A stretch of DNA of 51,720 nt from an uncultured Marvinbryantia sp. Its GTDB lineage: Bacteria > Bacillota > Clostridia > Lachnospirales > Lachnospiraceae. Where the stretch lies: contig NZ_CAJKOX010000034.1 of NCBI RefSeq assembly GCF_905201705.1, forward strand, positions 1-51,720, in the 5' to 3' direction. The position numbers and the translations under genes are program-made. This document shows positions 9,057 through 17,589 of the stretch, piece after piece. How positions within the stretch are numbered: position 1 is the first letter of the stretch; each line of letters starts with the position of its first letter. A model generated the notes under the pieces. It saw only the letters and a list, made by a program, of their open reading frames with translations. It was not told the origin of the DNA and made no database searches.

Positions 9057-9539
9057 TTAATTTTTCTGCATTTTCGCCTGGATCGCCCTCACAACCTCAG
9101 GCGGAACAAACTTGCTGATATCGCCGCCGTAATATGCGACCTCTTTGACTGTGGAAGAACTTAAATAAGCGTACTGCAGACTGGTCGTCAGAAAAATGGT
9201 GTCGACATCCGGCGCCATGATACGGTTTGTCTGCGCCATCTGCAGCTCATAGTCAAAATCTGTGATCGCGCGCAGACCTCTGACGAGAAACTGTGCGTCG
9301 CTTTTCTTCACAAAGTCAATGGAAAGCCCGGTGAATGCCTCCACACGGACATTGCTCATATCTTTTGTTGCTTCCAGTAGTATCTTAACACGTTCCTCCA
9401 AAGAAAACAACGGCTTTTTATGATTATTCTGCAAAACCCCGACGATCAGCTCGTCCACAAGCGCTGCCGAACGCCGGATAATGTCCAGATGTCCATAGGT
9501 GACCGGATCAAAGCTGCCCGGATAAACGGCTCTTTTCAT
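9057..9539 (-). CDS. coaD: Phosphopantetheine adenylyltransferase
   Basis: 160 residues, the standard CoaD length. The nucleotidyltransferase signature GSFDPVTYGHLDIIRRSAAL (HxGH variant TYGH) lies at residues ~8-27. LVRGLRAITDFDYELQMAQTN and the SSSTVKEVAYYGGD motif near the C-terminus are also present. It transfers AMP from ATP to 4'-phosphopantetheine, the penultimate step of coenzyme A synthesis. The ATG overlaps the rsmD stop by 4 bases, the usual rsmD-coaD pair of Gram-positive bacteria. Confidence 0.96.
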   Translation of the reverse strand: MKRAVYPGSFDPVTYGHLDIIRRSAALVDELIVGVLQNNHKKPLFSLEERVKILLEATKDMSNVRVEAFTGLSIDFVKKSDAQFLVRGLRAITDFDYELQMAQTNRIMAPDVDTIFLTTSLQYAYLSSSTVKEVAYYGGDISKFVPPEVVRAIQAKMQKN

Positions 9540-10102
9540 AACGTGCTCCCCTTGCTCTTCTTAATAAAAATATGCGCATTTGTCTTGTATTTCTTGTATT
9601 TTTCCATGGAATAGCCCAGCGCCTCCAGATAGTCAAATTCCGTATCCAAGGAAGCCTCGGCAATGATCAGCGTCTGCTCATCCGCCAGAGAAGAATCTGC
9701 CAGCACCTCCAGCACTTCCCACTCCAGGTTCTGCCGGTAGGGAGGATCCATAAAAATAATATCAAACGGTTTTTCGCCCTCCAGCCTGCCAAGCGCGGTG
9801 CGCACGTCCGTCTGCATCAGCACGGCGCGGTCCGCAAGACGGGTAAAGGCAAGGTTCTGCCGGATACATTCTGCCGCCTTTTTATTCTGCTCCACCAGCA
9901 CGGCAAGGGAAGCTCCGCGGCTCAGTGCCTCAATACCGATCGCACCGCTGCCGGAAAACAGATCCAGGAAACGGCACTCCGGGATCTCCATATTTATCAT
10001 ATTAAACAGTGTTTCCTTGATGCGGTCCGTCGTCGGACGGGTATCCAGGCCCTCCACTGTTTTCAGGGCAAGGCGCTTTGCCGTTCCTGCGATAACTCTC
10101 AT
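9536..10102 (-). CDS. rsmD: 16S rRNA (guanine966-N2)-methyltransferase
   Basis: 188 residues. The N-terminus MRVIAGTAKRLALKTVEG is typical of RsmD, followed by TRPTTDRIKETLFN. The SAM-binding motif FLDLFSGSGAIGIEALSRGA and the catalytic DPPY (IIFMDPPYRQ) are present. It methylates N2 of G966 in 16S rRNA within the assembled 30S subunit. It is translationally coupled to coaD by a 4-base overlap and follows the Na/Pi transporter gene after 54 bases. Confidence 0.95.
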   Translation of the reverse strand: MRVIAGTAKRLALKTVEGLDTRPTTDRIKETLFNMINMEIPECRFLDLFSGSGAIGIEALSRGASLAVLVEQNKKAAECIRQNLAFTRLADRAVLMQTDVRTALGRLEGEKPFDIIFMDPPYRQNLEWEVLEVLADSSLADEQTLIIAEASLDTEFDYLEALGYSMEKYKKYKTNAHIFIKKSKGSTL

Positions 10103-10156
10103 ATACTGTCTCTCCCAAACATGTTTTACGGGTCTTTCCTTTTTGCCGCGCCCCTA

Positions 10157-11833
10157 TCACTCATGCTCGCTCATCACATAACCGGCAAGATTGTAGGCAT
10201 GATCGCTGATGCGCTCCAGATTACTCAGAATATCCAGGAATGCCACACCGTTTGTCGGATTGCAGAGCTGCTTCGACAGACGCTCAATATGCTTGTCTCG
10301 CAGTTCTTCCTCCATATCGTCCACCTTTTCCTCGTATTTTCCGACCAGAACGGCATCCTCAATGCTGATCTTACGTCTGGCATTGACCGCGCAGGAAAAA
10401 GCGTCCTTTACAAGCCCCATGATCTCCGCCATCTCGCCAAGCGCCTCCTGTGAGAAGCTGATCGGATCGGCGCCGTCCTTGACATCCATGATCTCGGCGA
10501 TATTTTCCACATGGTCGCCCACGCGTTCAATATCGCTGACGGAGTAAAACAGATTCTTCACGATATCGTGCTGCTCCACGGTGAGCGAGAGGTTGTCGAT
10601 CTCCACAAGGTACTCGGTCAGCAGCTCCTCCATGGAGTTGATGGTCTTTTCCGTCGCGTAGATTTTCTTCAAGAGCTCCTGGTCGAAATTCATGACCACA
10701 TTACAGGCATTGCGCAGGTTTTCCGCCGTAATCTCGCCCATATGCACGACTTCCTTGATCGCATTTTCCACCGCGAAATCCGGGGATTTCAGGATACGGC
10801 GATCCAGATGACGCAGCGTAACGGTTTCCTCGTTCTCCGCCGGAGCCTCGTTCTCTTCTCCCTTCACAACCATGCCGGAGAGATCGACCAGCCGCTCCGC
10901 AAACGGGAACAGCATGATGGTACAGGCAACCTTAAAGCCGGTGTGGAATATGGAGATTCCGACACTGTCAATGCTCCGGTGCGCAAATTCCGGCGAGATC
11001 CAAAAGAAAATATAGCTGAGCGTGCCGAATACTACCGCGCCGATGATGTTGTAAAGAAGATGCATTGCCGCTACTCTTTTTGCGTTTCTGCTCGTACCGA
11101 AGCTGGAGAGGATCGCGGTAAGACAGGAACCGATATTCGATCCAAGGCTGATGTATACCGCCGCGCTCGTCGTGACCGCCCCGCTCGTAGCTGCCAGTGT
11201 CTGCAGCACGCCCACTGAAGCGGAAGAGCTCTGCATGATCGCCGTGATGATCGTACCGATCGCTACGCCGAGCAGCGGATTATTTCCGAACAGCAAAAAA
11301 GCGTCCGAAATAATAGGAAGATCCATATACTTCTTCGCAGAGCCGCCCATAAAATCAAGACCAATGAACAAAAAACCAAGACCGATGAGGATCTCCCCGT
11401 ATATCTGTTTCCTGGGCTTTTTGGCAAACATGATCAGAAATGCTCCGATGCCGACCATGAGCGGTGCATAAAGGGAGGGAGAGAGCGCTTTAAAGCTGTC
11501 CCCTACCTGTCCGAGCGATACGATCCATGCCGTAATACAGGTACCGATATTGGCGCCCATGATGATGCCGACCGCCTGGCTGAGCGTCATGATGCCGGCG
11601 TTTACAAAACCGATCACCATGACCGTGGTAGCTCCGCTGCTCTGAATGATCGCCGTCAGCGCCGCCCCAACCAGCACCGCGACCAGACGATTGTTCGTGA
11701 GGATCCCGAGCAGCTCCTGCATCTTGCTGCCGGCAGATTTCTGGATACCAGCCGACATGCCGTGCATACCGTACAGGAACATGCCAAGACCGCCGGCAAA
11801 GGTAAACAAATTTGAGATGTCATCAATTGACAT
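10157..11833 (-). CDS. Na+/phosphate cotransporter with C-terminal PhoU-like domain
   Basis: 558 residues. The membrane part has the duplicated Na/Pi cotransporter repeat: LTAIIQSSGATTVMVIGFVN near residue 58 and IITAIMQSSSASVGVLQTL near residue 195, with the QSS motifs expected for ion and phosphate binding. Residues ~350-558 form helical PhoU-like repeats (NLFYSVSDIERVGDHVENIA, ILSNLERISDHAYNLAGYV). The YjbB/NptA family couples sodium to phosphate movement; direction is uncertain. It sits between mgsA and rsmD, 54 bases from each. Confidence 0.88.
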   Translation of the reverse strand: MSIDDISNLFTFAGGLGMFLYGMHGMSAGIQKSAGSKMQELLGILTNNRLVAVLVGAALTAIIQSSGATTVMVIGFVNAGIMTLSQAVGIIMGANIGTCITAWIVSLGQVGDSFKALSPSLYAPLMVGIGAFLIMFAKKPRKQIYGEILIGLGFLFIGLDFMGGSAKKYMDLPIISDAFLLFGNNPLLGVAIGTIITAIMQSSSASVGVLQTLAATSGAVTTSAAVYISLGSNIGSCLTAILSSFGTSRNAKRVAAMHLLYNIIGAVVFGTLSYIFFWISPEFAHRSIDSVGISIFHTGFKVACTIMLFPFAERLVDLSGMVVKGEENEAPAENEETVTLRHLDRRILKSPDFAVENAIKEVVHMGEITAENLRNACNVVMNFDQELLKKIYATEKTINSMEELLTEYLVEIDNLSLTVEQHDIVKNLFYSVSDIERVGDHVENIAEIMDVKDGADPISFSQEALGEMAEIMGLVKDAFSCAVNARRKISIEDAVLVGKYEEKVDDMEEELRDKHIERLSKQLCNPTNGVAFLDILSNLERISDHAYNLAGYVMSEHE

Positions 11834-11887
11834 ATGTAGCCTCCCTCGTACTCCGAATAGAATCTTTTGTGTTTTCCGGACGTCCTC

Positions 11888-12280
11888 CTAGACGATATTT
11901 CTCCACTCCAGGTCGCCGTGATCCAGTCCGAGAATCAGGGATTCCGCCGTAGCAATGTTCGTCGCAATCGGAATATTATATTTGTCGCAGCACCGGGTAA
12001 TCCGCTCAATGTCCGCCTGCCGCGGATCCTGTATGATCGGATTGTAGAAAAAGATTACCATGTCCATACTGTTGCGCTCGATCATTTCCGTGAATTGCTT
12101 GTCCCCGCCGACACTTCCGGGCAGAAATTTGTGAACCTTTAATTTCGTCACTTCCTCAATCCTGCGTCCCGTGATGCCGGTGGCGTAAATCTCATGCTTG
12201 CTCAAAATCCGTTTGTAAGCCAGACAAAAGTTTTCCATCAGACTTTTTTTACTGTTGTGTGCGATTACCCCAATATTCAT
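11888..12280 (-). CDS. Methylglyoxal synthase homologue with altered active site
   Basis: 130 residues, the normal MgsA core length. MNIGVIAHNSKK, LYATGITG-like YATGITGRR, GSVGGDKQ and NIPIATNIATAE align without gaps to E. coli MgsA. The catalytic base Asp71 is kept (D60) and His19 is kept (H8). Asp91 is replaced by Asn (N80 in FFYNP) and His98 by Arg (R87 in PRQAD), while Asp101 is kept (D90). MgsA turns dihydroxyacetone phosphate into methylglyoxal. The substitutions could lower activity or change phosphate sensing. It has its own promoter at 12319-12346 and is followed by the phosphate transporter, which suits phosphate-linked control. Confidence 0.83.
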   Translation of the reverse strand: MNIGVIAHNSKKSLMENFCLAYKRILSKHEIYATGITGRRIEEVTKLKVHKFLPGSVGGDKQFTEMIERNSMDMVIFFYNPIIQDPRQADIERITRCCDKYNIPIATNIATAESLILGLDHGDLEWRNIV

Positions 12281-12318
12281 TTTTCGCTTCCTTTCAAAAA
12301 CCCCAAAGTATCAGATAG

Positions 12319-12346
12319 ATTATAACATACTTTTTCGGAATAGCAA
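12319..12346 (-). promoter_or_regulatory. sigma-A promoter for mgsA-like gene
   Basis: Minus strand TTGCTA (12346-12341), 16-base spacer, TATAAT (12324-12319), 38 bases before the ATG at 12280. AAAGGAAG is the likely ribosome-binding site. Confidence 0.7.
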
Positions 12347-12363
12347 ATATATTTTTTTACAGG

Positions 12364-12394
12364 AAAAAACCCGGGGAATTTTCGCCTCCCGGGT
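12364..12394 (-). terminator. Intrinsic terminator after SASP gene
   Basis: ACCCGGG at 12369-12375 pairs with CCCGGGT at 12388-12394. On the minus strand the stem is followed by six T (12369-12364). Confidence 0.82.
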
Positions 12395-12425
12395 CTTTTC
12401 TTTTTATCTTCTCTTTATTTTAATT

Positions 12426-12650
12426 TTAGAGCATTGTCGTGCCGTTCTGTGCGGACATCTGTCTTTCCTGTGCTTCAATCATTTTCTTGACCATATATCC
12501 GCCTACGGAACCGTTCTGCTTGGATGTCAGATTGCCGTTGTAGCCGTCGGTCAGCGGCACACCGAGCTCGCTTGCCACTTCAAATTTGAAACGATCCAGT
12601 GCTCCCTTTGCCTCCGGTACTGCTGCTGTGTTAGAAGATTTACTTGACAT
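12426..12650 (-). CDS. Alpha/beta-type small acid-soluble spore protein
   Basis: 74 residues. Both SASP signatures are visible: KFEVASELGVPL (cleavage region recognised by the germination protease GPR) and GGYMVKKMIEAQERQM. These proteins coat and protect spore DNA against UV and heat and are degraded at germination. The gene stands alone, with an AAAGGAGG ribosome-binding site, its own terminator and a likely forespore promoter at 12722-12750. It shows that the organism encodes endospore functions. Confidence 0.95.
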   Translation of the reverse strand: MSSKSSNTAAVPEAKGALDRFKFEVASELGVPLTDGYNGNLTSKQNGSVGGYMVKKMIEAQERQMSAQNGTTML

Positions 12651-12721
12651 AATCTACGCCTCCTTTGCATTTTATCTGCAATCTTTTCGTTTGTTTTTTT
12701 GTTTGTTTTTCGATTGCAGTG

Positions 12722-12750
12722 ATAGTATATGAAATTCGGCGGATTATAAA
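12722..12750 (-). promoter_or_regulatory. Possible sigma-G promoter for SASP gene
   Basis: Minus strand TTTATAAT (12750-12743) and CATATACTAT (12731-12722) resemble the sigma-G elements expected upstream of SASP genes. The spacing is approximate. The site is ~75 bases before the ATG and the intervening leader is A-rich. Confidence 0.45.
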
Positions 12751-12760
12751 CTGGCAGTTT

Positions 12761-14818
12761 TTACAAATTTAATTTTTTCAGCTCGTTTGACAGATAGTTT
12801 TCCAGCATTCTGTGCAGCCTGGTATGCTCCGGCGCTTCCAGAGCGGGATCCTCCTTTAAGATCGCTTCTGCCGCTTTGCAGGCATCCTGCAGGATCTTCG
12901 CATCGGCAAAGACATCTGCAAGCTTAAATTCCATCAGTCCGCTCTGACGCACGCCAAGGATATCGCCCGGTCCGCGCAGCTTCAGATCCTCGGATGCGAT
13001 GAAAAATCCGTCGTTTGATTTGTTTAAAATCTCCAGACGTTCTTTCGTTTTTTTATTGTCCGATGAGGATATCATGATACAGTACGACTGCGCTTTTCCT
13101 CTTCCCACTCTTCCGCGGAGCTGGTGAAGCTGCGCAAGACCGAAGCGCTCCGCATTCTCGATCATCATGACAGTGGCGTTCGGCACATTCACGCCGACTT
13201 CGACAACCGTCGTCGAGACAAGCACCTGGATCTCTCCGCCAAGGAACCGTTCCATCACCTCGTTTTTTTCCTTCGGCTTCATTTTTCCGTGCAGATATTC
13301 GATGCAGATATCCTCCGGGAGTATTTCTTTAAGCCTCTCCGTGTAGGAAATGACATCCTCCGCCTCGATCTGCTTGTTTTCCTCCACCATCGGACAGATG
13401 ATATACGCCTGATGCCCGAGACGGATTTCTTTTTCAATAAAGGTATACGCCTTTCGCCGGTAGGTGGTATTCACCACGCAGTTTTTGATCGGCAGGCGGC
13501 TTTTCGGAAGCTCGTCGATCACAGAAATTTCCAGATCGCCGTACAGGATAACGGCGAGCGTGCGCGGGATCGGCGTCGCACTCATGACGAGCGTGTGCGG
13601 TTCCGTGCCCTTATCACCCAGGGTCTCCCTCTGGCGTACACCGAAGCGGTGCTGCTCGTCGGTGATCACAAGTCCCATGCGTTTATACTGCACCTTTTCC
13701 TGAATAAGCGCGTGCGTACCGATGATCATATCTGCCTCGCCGGCGGCGATTTTTTCATAAGCAAGCCGTTTTTCCTTTGCCGTCATGGAGCCGGTAAGCA
13801 AAATCGGTACAAAAGTGAGCTTCTGTTTTTCTATCAGCTCTGTCAGCGACTCAAAATGCTGGCGCGCAAGCACCTCGGTCGGCACCATCAGAGCGCTCTG
13901 CAGCCCGTTTTCCGCCGCAAGAAGCATCGCGAGAAAGGCGAGGATCGTCTTGCCGGAGCCGACGTCGCCCTGGATGAGCCGCGCCGCTGCGTGTTCTCCC
14001 GTCATGTCGCGCTGAATATCCTCCCAGACGCGCTGCTGTGCTCCGGTAAGTTCGTAGCCTAATGTTTGGATCACGTTGTCCGTCAGCGGTGTCCGCTGTA
14101 TCGAAAATGGATTTTTCGCCTGCTCGTGCTGTTCCTTAAACCGGCGCAGCGCCAGGATAAAAAGAAAAAATTCATCAAACACCAGCCGCCGTCTGGCGAT
14201 CCGCATATGCTGTTCATCGCGCGGGAAATGGATTTCTTCGATCGCGTAGTCATATTCCGCTAACTGATATTTTTTTCGGATGTCCTCCGGAAGATAATCC
14301 CCCGAAAGCTCCATGCCGTCCAGAGCCTGCCGCACGGTTTTGGAAAGCAGCTGGTTCGTCAGCCCTTTTGTCAGCACATAGACGGACTGCAGCTCCAGGA
14401 GAAGCTTCTGATACTGCTCCATCGTGTAAATCGCCGGCTGCTCCAGGTAAAGGCTGACTCCTTTTTGTACCACCTTTCCGCAGAATACATGGTATACGCC
14501 CGGCTTTATGGTATTTCGCAGATACGGCATATTGAACCAGCGGGCGCCAACGGAGCCCGCCTGGTCGCACAAAACAGCGGATACGATCTGCATTCGCTTT
14601 ACATACTGCACCGTAAGCGCGCGCTCCGGCGCAGCGTAGACGGCAATCTCCATGCCCTCCCTGACCTGCGAGGTGTCAGAAATCGCCGGGAACCGCCGGT
14701 AAGTGCGCGGATAGTAAGAAAGCAGGTCGCCAAGATCGCGAATGCCTGCTTTCTCAAATACAAGTTTTGTCTTTTCACCAATCCCCTTCAATTCATCAAG
14801 GGGCGTTCTCTGATTCAT
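12761..14818 (-). CDS. recG: ATP-dependent DNA helicase RecG
   Basis: 685 residues, full length for RecG. The N-terminal wedge/OB domain is followed by helicase motifs: Walker A GDVGSGKT (LIQGDVGSGKTILAFLAML, near residue 287), DEQHRFGVRQR (motif II variant DEQH), SATPIPRTLA (motif III) and QLRGRVGRGKAQSYC (motif VI). RecG remodels stalled replication forks and branch-migrates Holliday junctions. It follows fakA by 25 bases, the common yloU-fakA-recG order of Firmicutes, and ends 110 bases before the SASP gene. Confidence 0.97.
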   Translation of the reverse strand: MNQRTPLDELKGIGEKTKLVFEKAGIRDLGDLLSYYPRTYRRFPAISDTSQVREGMEIAVYAAPERALTVQYVKRMQIVSAVLCDQAGSVGARWFNMPYLRNTIKPGVYHVFCGKVVQKGVSLYLEQPAIYTMEQYQKLLLELQSVYVLTKGLTNQLLSKTVRQALDGMELSGDYLPEDIRKKYQLAEYDYAIEEIHFPRDEQHMRIARRRLVFDEFFLFILALRRFKEQHEQAKNPFSIQRTPLTDNVIQTLGYELTGAQQRVWEDIQRDMTGEHAAARLIQGDVGSGKTILAFLAMLLAAENGLQSALMVPTEVLARQHFESLTELIEKQKLTFVPILLTGSMTAKEKRLAYEKIAAGEADMIIGTHALIQEKVQYKRMGLVITDEQHRFGVRQRETLGDKGTEPHTLVMSATPIPRTLAVILYGDLEISVIDELPKSRLPIKNCVVNTTYRRKAYTFIEKEIRLGHQAYIICPMVEENKQIEAEDVISYTERLKEILPEDICIEYLHGKMKPKEKNEVMERFLGGEIQVLVSTTVVEVGVNVPNATVMMIENAERFGLAQLHQLRGRVGRGKAQSYCIMISSSDNKKTKERLEILNKSNDGFFIASEDLKLRGPGDILGVRQSGLMEFKLADVFADAKILQDACKAAEAILKEDPALEAPEHTRLHRMLENYLSNELKKLNL

Positions 14819-14843
14819 AAAACAAAATTTCCTTCCATATATC

Positions 14844-16508
14844 CTACTCTACAGAAACAACATAGTAGTAGATCGGCTGCCCGCCGGAATATACCTCAAC
14901 CTCGCAGTCCGGATACTGCTCCTCAAGCTCTGCTCCGAGCGCCTGCGCATCCTCCTCGGATATGTCCGCGCCGTAATAAACGCTGATCAGCTCGGAATCC
15001 TCATCCAGCATCAGACTGATCGTCTCCTTTGTGACAGCGGCAATCTCCTCGCCGACCGCCAGGATGGAATGGTCGCCGATACCCATAATGTTGCCCTCAT
15101 GAATCGTCTTGTCATCGATATGCGTATCGCGCACGGCATAGGTGATCTGACCGGTCTTGATCACAGACAGTCCTTCCGTCATCGCCTCTTTATTTTCCTC
15201 CGCCGACTTGTCCGGCGCATAGTTAATGATCGCGGAAATACCCTGCGGTACTGTTTTGGTCGGGATCACGATGATCTGCTTGTCCTTCGTGAGCGCCTGT
15301 GCCTGGTTTGCCGCCAGAATGATGTTTTTATTGTTCGGCAAGATATAGATAGTGTCTGCGTTTACCTGCTCGATCGCGTTCAGCATGTCCTCGGTGCTCG
15401 GATTCATCGTCTGACCGCCCTCGATCAGATAATCCACTCCAAGTCCCCTGAAGATCTCGCCGATACCCTCGCCGATGGATACGGAGATAAAACCGACCTC
15501 CTTGTGCGGCATCGCCGGTTTTGCCGCCTTTGCTTCCTCCTGCGCACGCTTCGAAGCGTCTTTTATAAGCTTCTCCTGGTGTTCCTCACGCATATTATCA
15601 ATCTTCATCCGGGACAGCTCGCCGTAGGTAAGCGCCTTTGTGATGGCCACGCCAGGCTGATTTGTGTGTACGTGTACCTTTACGATATCGTCGTCCGCCA
15701 CTACGACGATGGAATCGCCGATGCTCTCAAGGAATGCCTTAAACGCAAGCTCCTCCGCCTCTTCCATCGGCTTCTTTGTCATAATGATGAACTCGGTGCA
15801 GTATCCGAATTTGATTTCCGCCGCCGGAGCCTCTGCGGAAACCTGCGCGCCTGCCGCCTTCTCTCCGCTCTCGATGGTGTAATTGACCTCTTTGCCAAGG
15901 TAGGCGTCGAACGCACCCTTCAATACCTGGATAAGTCCCTGTCCGCCGGAATCCACCACACCTGCTTCCTTCAGTACCGGAAGCATCTCCGGCGTCTGCG
16001 CCAGCACATCCTCTGCATAGGAAAGCGCACCTCCCAGAATCGTTTCCATATCTGCGCCTTCTGCCGCCAGCTCGGAAGCTTTCTCAGCACAGCCCTTTGC
16101 AACAGTGAGAATCGTGCCCTCCTTCGGCTTCATAACAGCCTTGTACGCCGTCGCGACCGCCTTCTGGCAAGCCTCCACGATGATATCTGTGGTAATCTCC
16201 TTCTCATATTTAATCGTCTTTGTAAAGCCTCTTAAAAGTTGGGAAAGAATAACGCCGGAATTTCCGCGCGCTCCGCGCAGGGATCCCGATGAGATTGCCT
16301 TTGCCAGTGTTTCCAGGTTCAGTTCCTCCAGGGAAGCGACTTCCTTCGCCGCCGACATGATGGTGAGCGTCATGTTTGTACCGGTATCGCCGTCCGGCAC
16401 CGGAAAAACGTTCAGCTCGTTGATCCACTCCTTGTTCGCCTCAAGATTGCTGGCACCAGCCAAAAACATTTTTGCGCACAGTTGTGCGTCGATTGTATTT
16501 CTACCCAC
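14844..16508 (-). CDS. fakA: Fatty acid kinase subunit FakA (DAK2 domain, YloV)
   Basis: 554 residues. The N-terminal DAK2 domain binds ATP (NVFPVPDGDTGTNMTLTIMS, residues ~29-48, with the Asp pair that holds Mg-ADP, and GSLRGARGNSGVILSQLLRG). A middle domain (residues ~215-300) and a C-terminal EDD-like domain follow. FakA phosphorylates exogenous fatty acids held by a FakB partner; no fakB is in this window. It lies 14 bases after yloU and 25 before recG. Confidence 0.92.
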   Translation of the reverse strand: MGRNTIDAQLCAKMFLAGASNLEANKEWINELNVFPVPDGDTGTNMTLTIMSAAKEVASLEELNLETLAKAISSGSLRGARGNSGVILSQLLRGFTKTIKYEKEITTDIIVEACQKAVATAYKAVMKPKEGTILTVAKGCAEKASELAAEGADMETILGGALSYAEDVLAQTPEMLPVLKEAGVVDSGGQGLIQVLKGAFDAYLGKEVNYTIESGEKAAGAQVSAEAPAAEIKFGYCTEFIIMTKKPMEEAEELAFKAFLESIGDSIVVVADDDIVKVHVHTNQPGVAITKALTYGELSRMKIDNMREEHQEKLIKDASKRAQEEAKAAKPAMPHKEVGFISVSIGEGIGEIFRGLGVDYLIEGGQTMNPSTEDMLNAIEQVNADTIYILPNNKNIILAANQAQALTKDKQIIVIPTKTVPQGISAIINYAPDKSAEENKEAMTEGLSVIKTGQITYAVRDTHIDDKTIHEGNIMGIGDHSILAVGEEIAAVTKETISLMLDEDSELISVYYGADISEEDAQALGAELEEQYPDCEVEVYSGGQPIYYYVVSVE

Positions 16509-16522
16509 TTCCGAGTTCCTCC

Positions 16523-16882
16523 TTAATCAATCACTCTTACGCCTTCTACGGCAATATTTATTTTATCAATCTCCATACCGGTAAATTCCTCCACCTGGTA
16601 CTTCACATTGCTGATCAGATTTTCCGCCACTGCCGAAATGCTGACACCGTAAGAGACGATGACATGAAAATCCAGGGAAATCCGATTATCCTCACTGACG
16701 GTAACATTGATGCCGTGCTTTAAGCTTTCGCGTTTTAAAAGGCGCACAAGCCCGTCCTTCATGCTCACTGCTGCCATGCCCACGATTCCGAAGCATTCCA
16801 CAGCAACGCTGCCCGCGTAAGTTGCAATAACATCTTTATCAATGGAGATGGTTCCCAATGCATTATCCATACGACCTTTCAT
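16523..16882 (-). CDS. Asp23/Gls24 family protein YloU
   Basis: 119 residues from MKGRMDNALG. The ATG at 16882 is preceded by TTTTGGAGG at a 7-base distance. Another ATG six bases earlier is too close to that site, and the long extension to 17113 is not plausible. The Asp23/Gls24 fold is recognisable (GTISIDKDVIATYAGSVAVE, LDFHVIVSYGVSISAVAENL). These proteins link to the membrane and to envelope stress; the YloU-FakA pairing is conserved in Firmicutes. It is first in the yloU-fakA-recG operon and divergent from rpmB. Confidence 0.9.
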   Translation of the reverse strand: MKGRMDNALGTISIDKDVIATYAGSVAVECFGIVGMAAVSMKDGLVRLLKRESLKHGINVTVSEDNRISLDFHVIVSYGVSISAVAENLISNVKYQVEEFTGMEIDKINIAVEGVRVID

Positions 16883-16961
16883 ATTCATACCTCCAAAATT
16901 CATATATGAATACAGTATAGCAAGTTTTCCGCAAAAAGGAAACACTTTTTTTATTTTCCAC

Positions 16962-16990
16962 TTGCAAATTAAAGTGGTTTCTGTTAAAAT
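16962..16990 (+). promoter_or_regulatory. sigma-A promoter for rpmB
   Basis: TTGCAA (16962-16967), 17-base spacer, TAAAAT (16985-16990), 60 bases before the rpmB ATG, in the divergent gap with yloU. Confidence 0.75.
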
Positions 16991-17050
16991 ACCATTGTTG
17001 TCAGTCTGTACATAGCAGTATAGGCGAGTAAGGTATAAGGAGGTGCTGTC

Positions 17051-17236
17051 ATGGCCAGATGTGCAATTTGTGATAAGGGCGCTCATTTCGGAAACAACGT
17101 GAGCCACTCTCATAGAAGATCCAACAAGATGTGGAAATCCAACATCAAATCTGTAAAAGTTAAAGTTAACGGAGCTGCTAAGAAGATGTACGTTTGTACT
17201 TCCTGCTTAAGATCCGGTAAAGTAGAAAGAGCTTAA
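17051..17236 (+). CDS. rpmB: 50S ribosomal protein L28
   Basis: 61 residues, beginning MARCAICDKGAHFGNNVSHS, diagnostic for bL28. It keeps both cysteine pairs (CAIC and CTSC), so it is the zinc-binding form rather than the Cys-free paralogue made under zinc starvation. AAGGAGG lies 7 bases before the ATG. It is monocistronic, with a sigma-A promoter and a strong terminator. Confidence 0.97.
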   Translation: MARCAICDKGAHFGNNVSHSHRRSNKMWKSNIKSVKVKVNGAAKKMYVCTSCLRSGKVERA

Positions 17237-17249
17237 TGAAATTAACAGA

Positions 17250-17274
17250 CACCGCCTGTACGGGCGGTGTTTTT
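17250..17274 (+). terminator. Intrinsic terminator of rpmB
   Basis: CACCGCC (17250-17256) pairs with GGCGGTG (17263-17269), then TTTTT. It begins 13 bases after the rpmB stop. Confidence 0.9.
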
Positions 17275-17306
17275 ATATCTATTATTCGATACAGCCTGAA
17301 ATGCTA

Positions 17307-17444
17307 TCAGCACATGAACAGATTGTAGCCTGCCAGAAGAAATGCAAAAATCAGAAGAACGATCACGAAGGAATTGGCTATAAAAAGAGCCGCCAGCATT
17401 CCCACTGCAATCCAGAACAGGGTATATCCTGCAATTCGTTTCAT
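17307..17444 (-). CDS. Small hydrophobic membrane protein, 45 aa
   Basis: A 45-codon frame starting MKRIAGYTLFWIAVGMLAAL and ending AGYNLFMC. It has two predicted membrane helices (residues ~7-25 and ~27-43) with almost no charge after the first three residues. GGGAGAACGCGT precedes the ATG, giving a usable ribosome-binding site. It lies between rpmB (convergent) and the gerW terminator, so it needs its own promoter, which I cannot place. I do not know its function; clean hydrophobic periodicity and the ribosome-binding site are the grounds for calling it. Confidence 0.6.
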   Translation of the reverse strand: MKRIAGYTLFWIAVGMLAALFIANSFVIVLLIFAFLLAGYNLFMC

Positions 17445-17513
17445 ACGCGTTCTCCCAATTCTTTTCTATTATTTTATGCGGCAGAGCCGAAAAGGTTCCG
17501 CTATTTTGCGTGT

Positions 17514-17550
17514 AAAAAAGAGCTCCGGCGGAAAATCGTTTTCCGACGGA
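17514..17550 (-). terminator. Intrinsic terminator after gerW
   Basis: TCCGGCGGAAAA (17524-17535) pairs with TTTTCCGACGGA (17539-17550) with one mismatch. The minus strand then runs GCTC and six T (17519-17514). Confidence 0.75.
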
Positions 17551-17589
17551 ACCCTCTCTTTTTTTGCGTCGTTAAGATAAAAGGCTTTT

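Noticed and set aside
13124..14062. Long plus-strand frame opposite recG
   Set aside because: Shadow of recG: no ribosome-binding site, Arg/His-rich composition, while recG motifs are intact on the minus strand.
15069..16235. 388-codon plus-strand frame opposite fakA
   Set aside because: Shadow of fakA; composition typical of antisense frames and no family resemblance.
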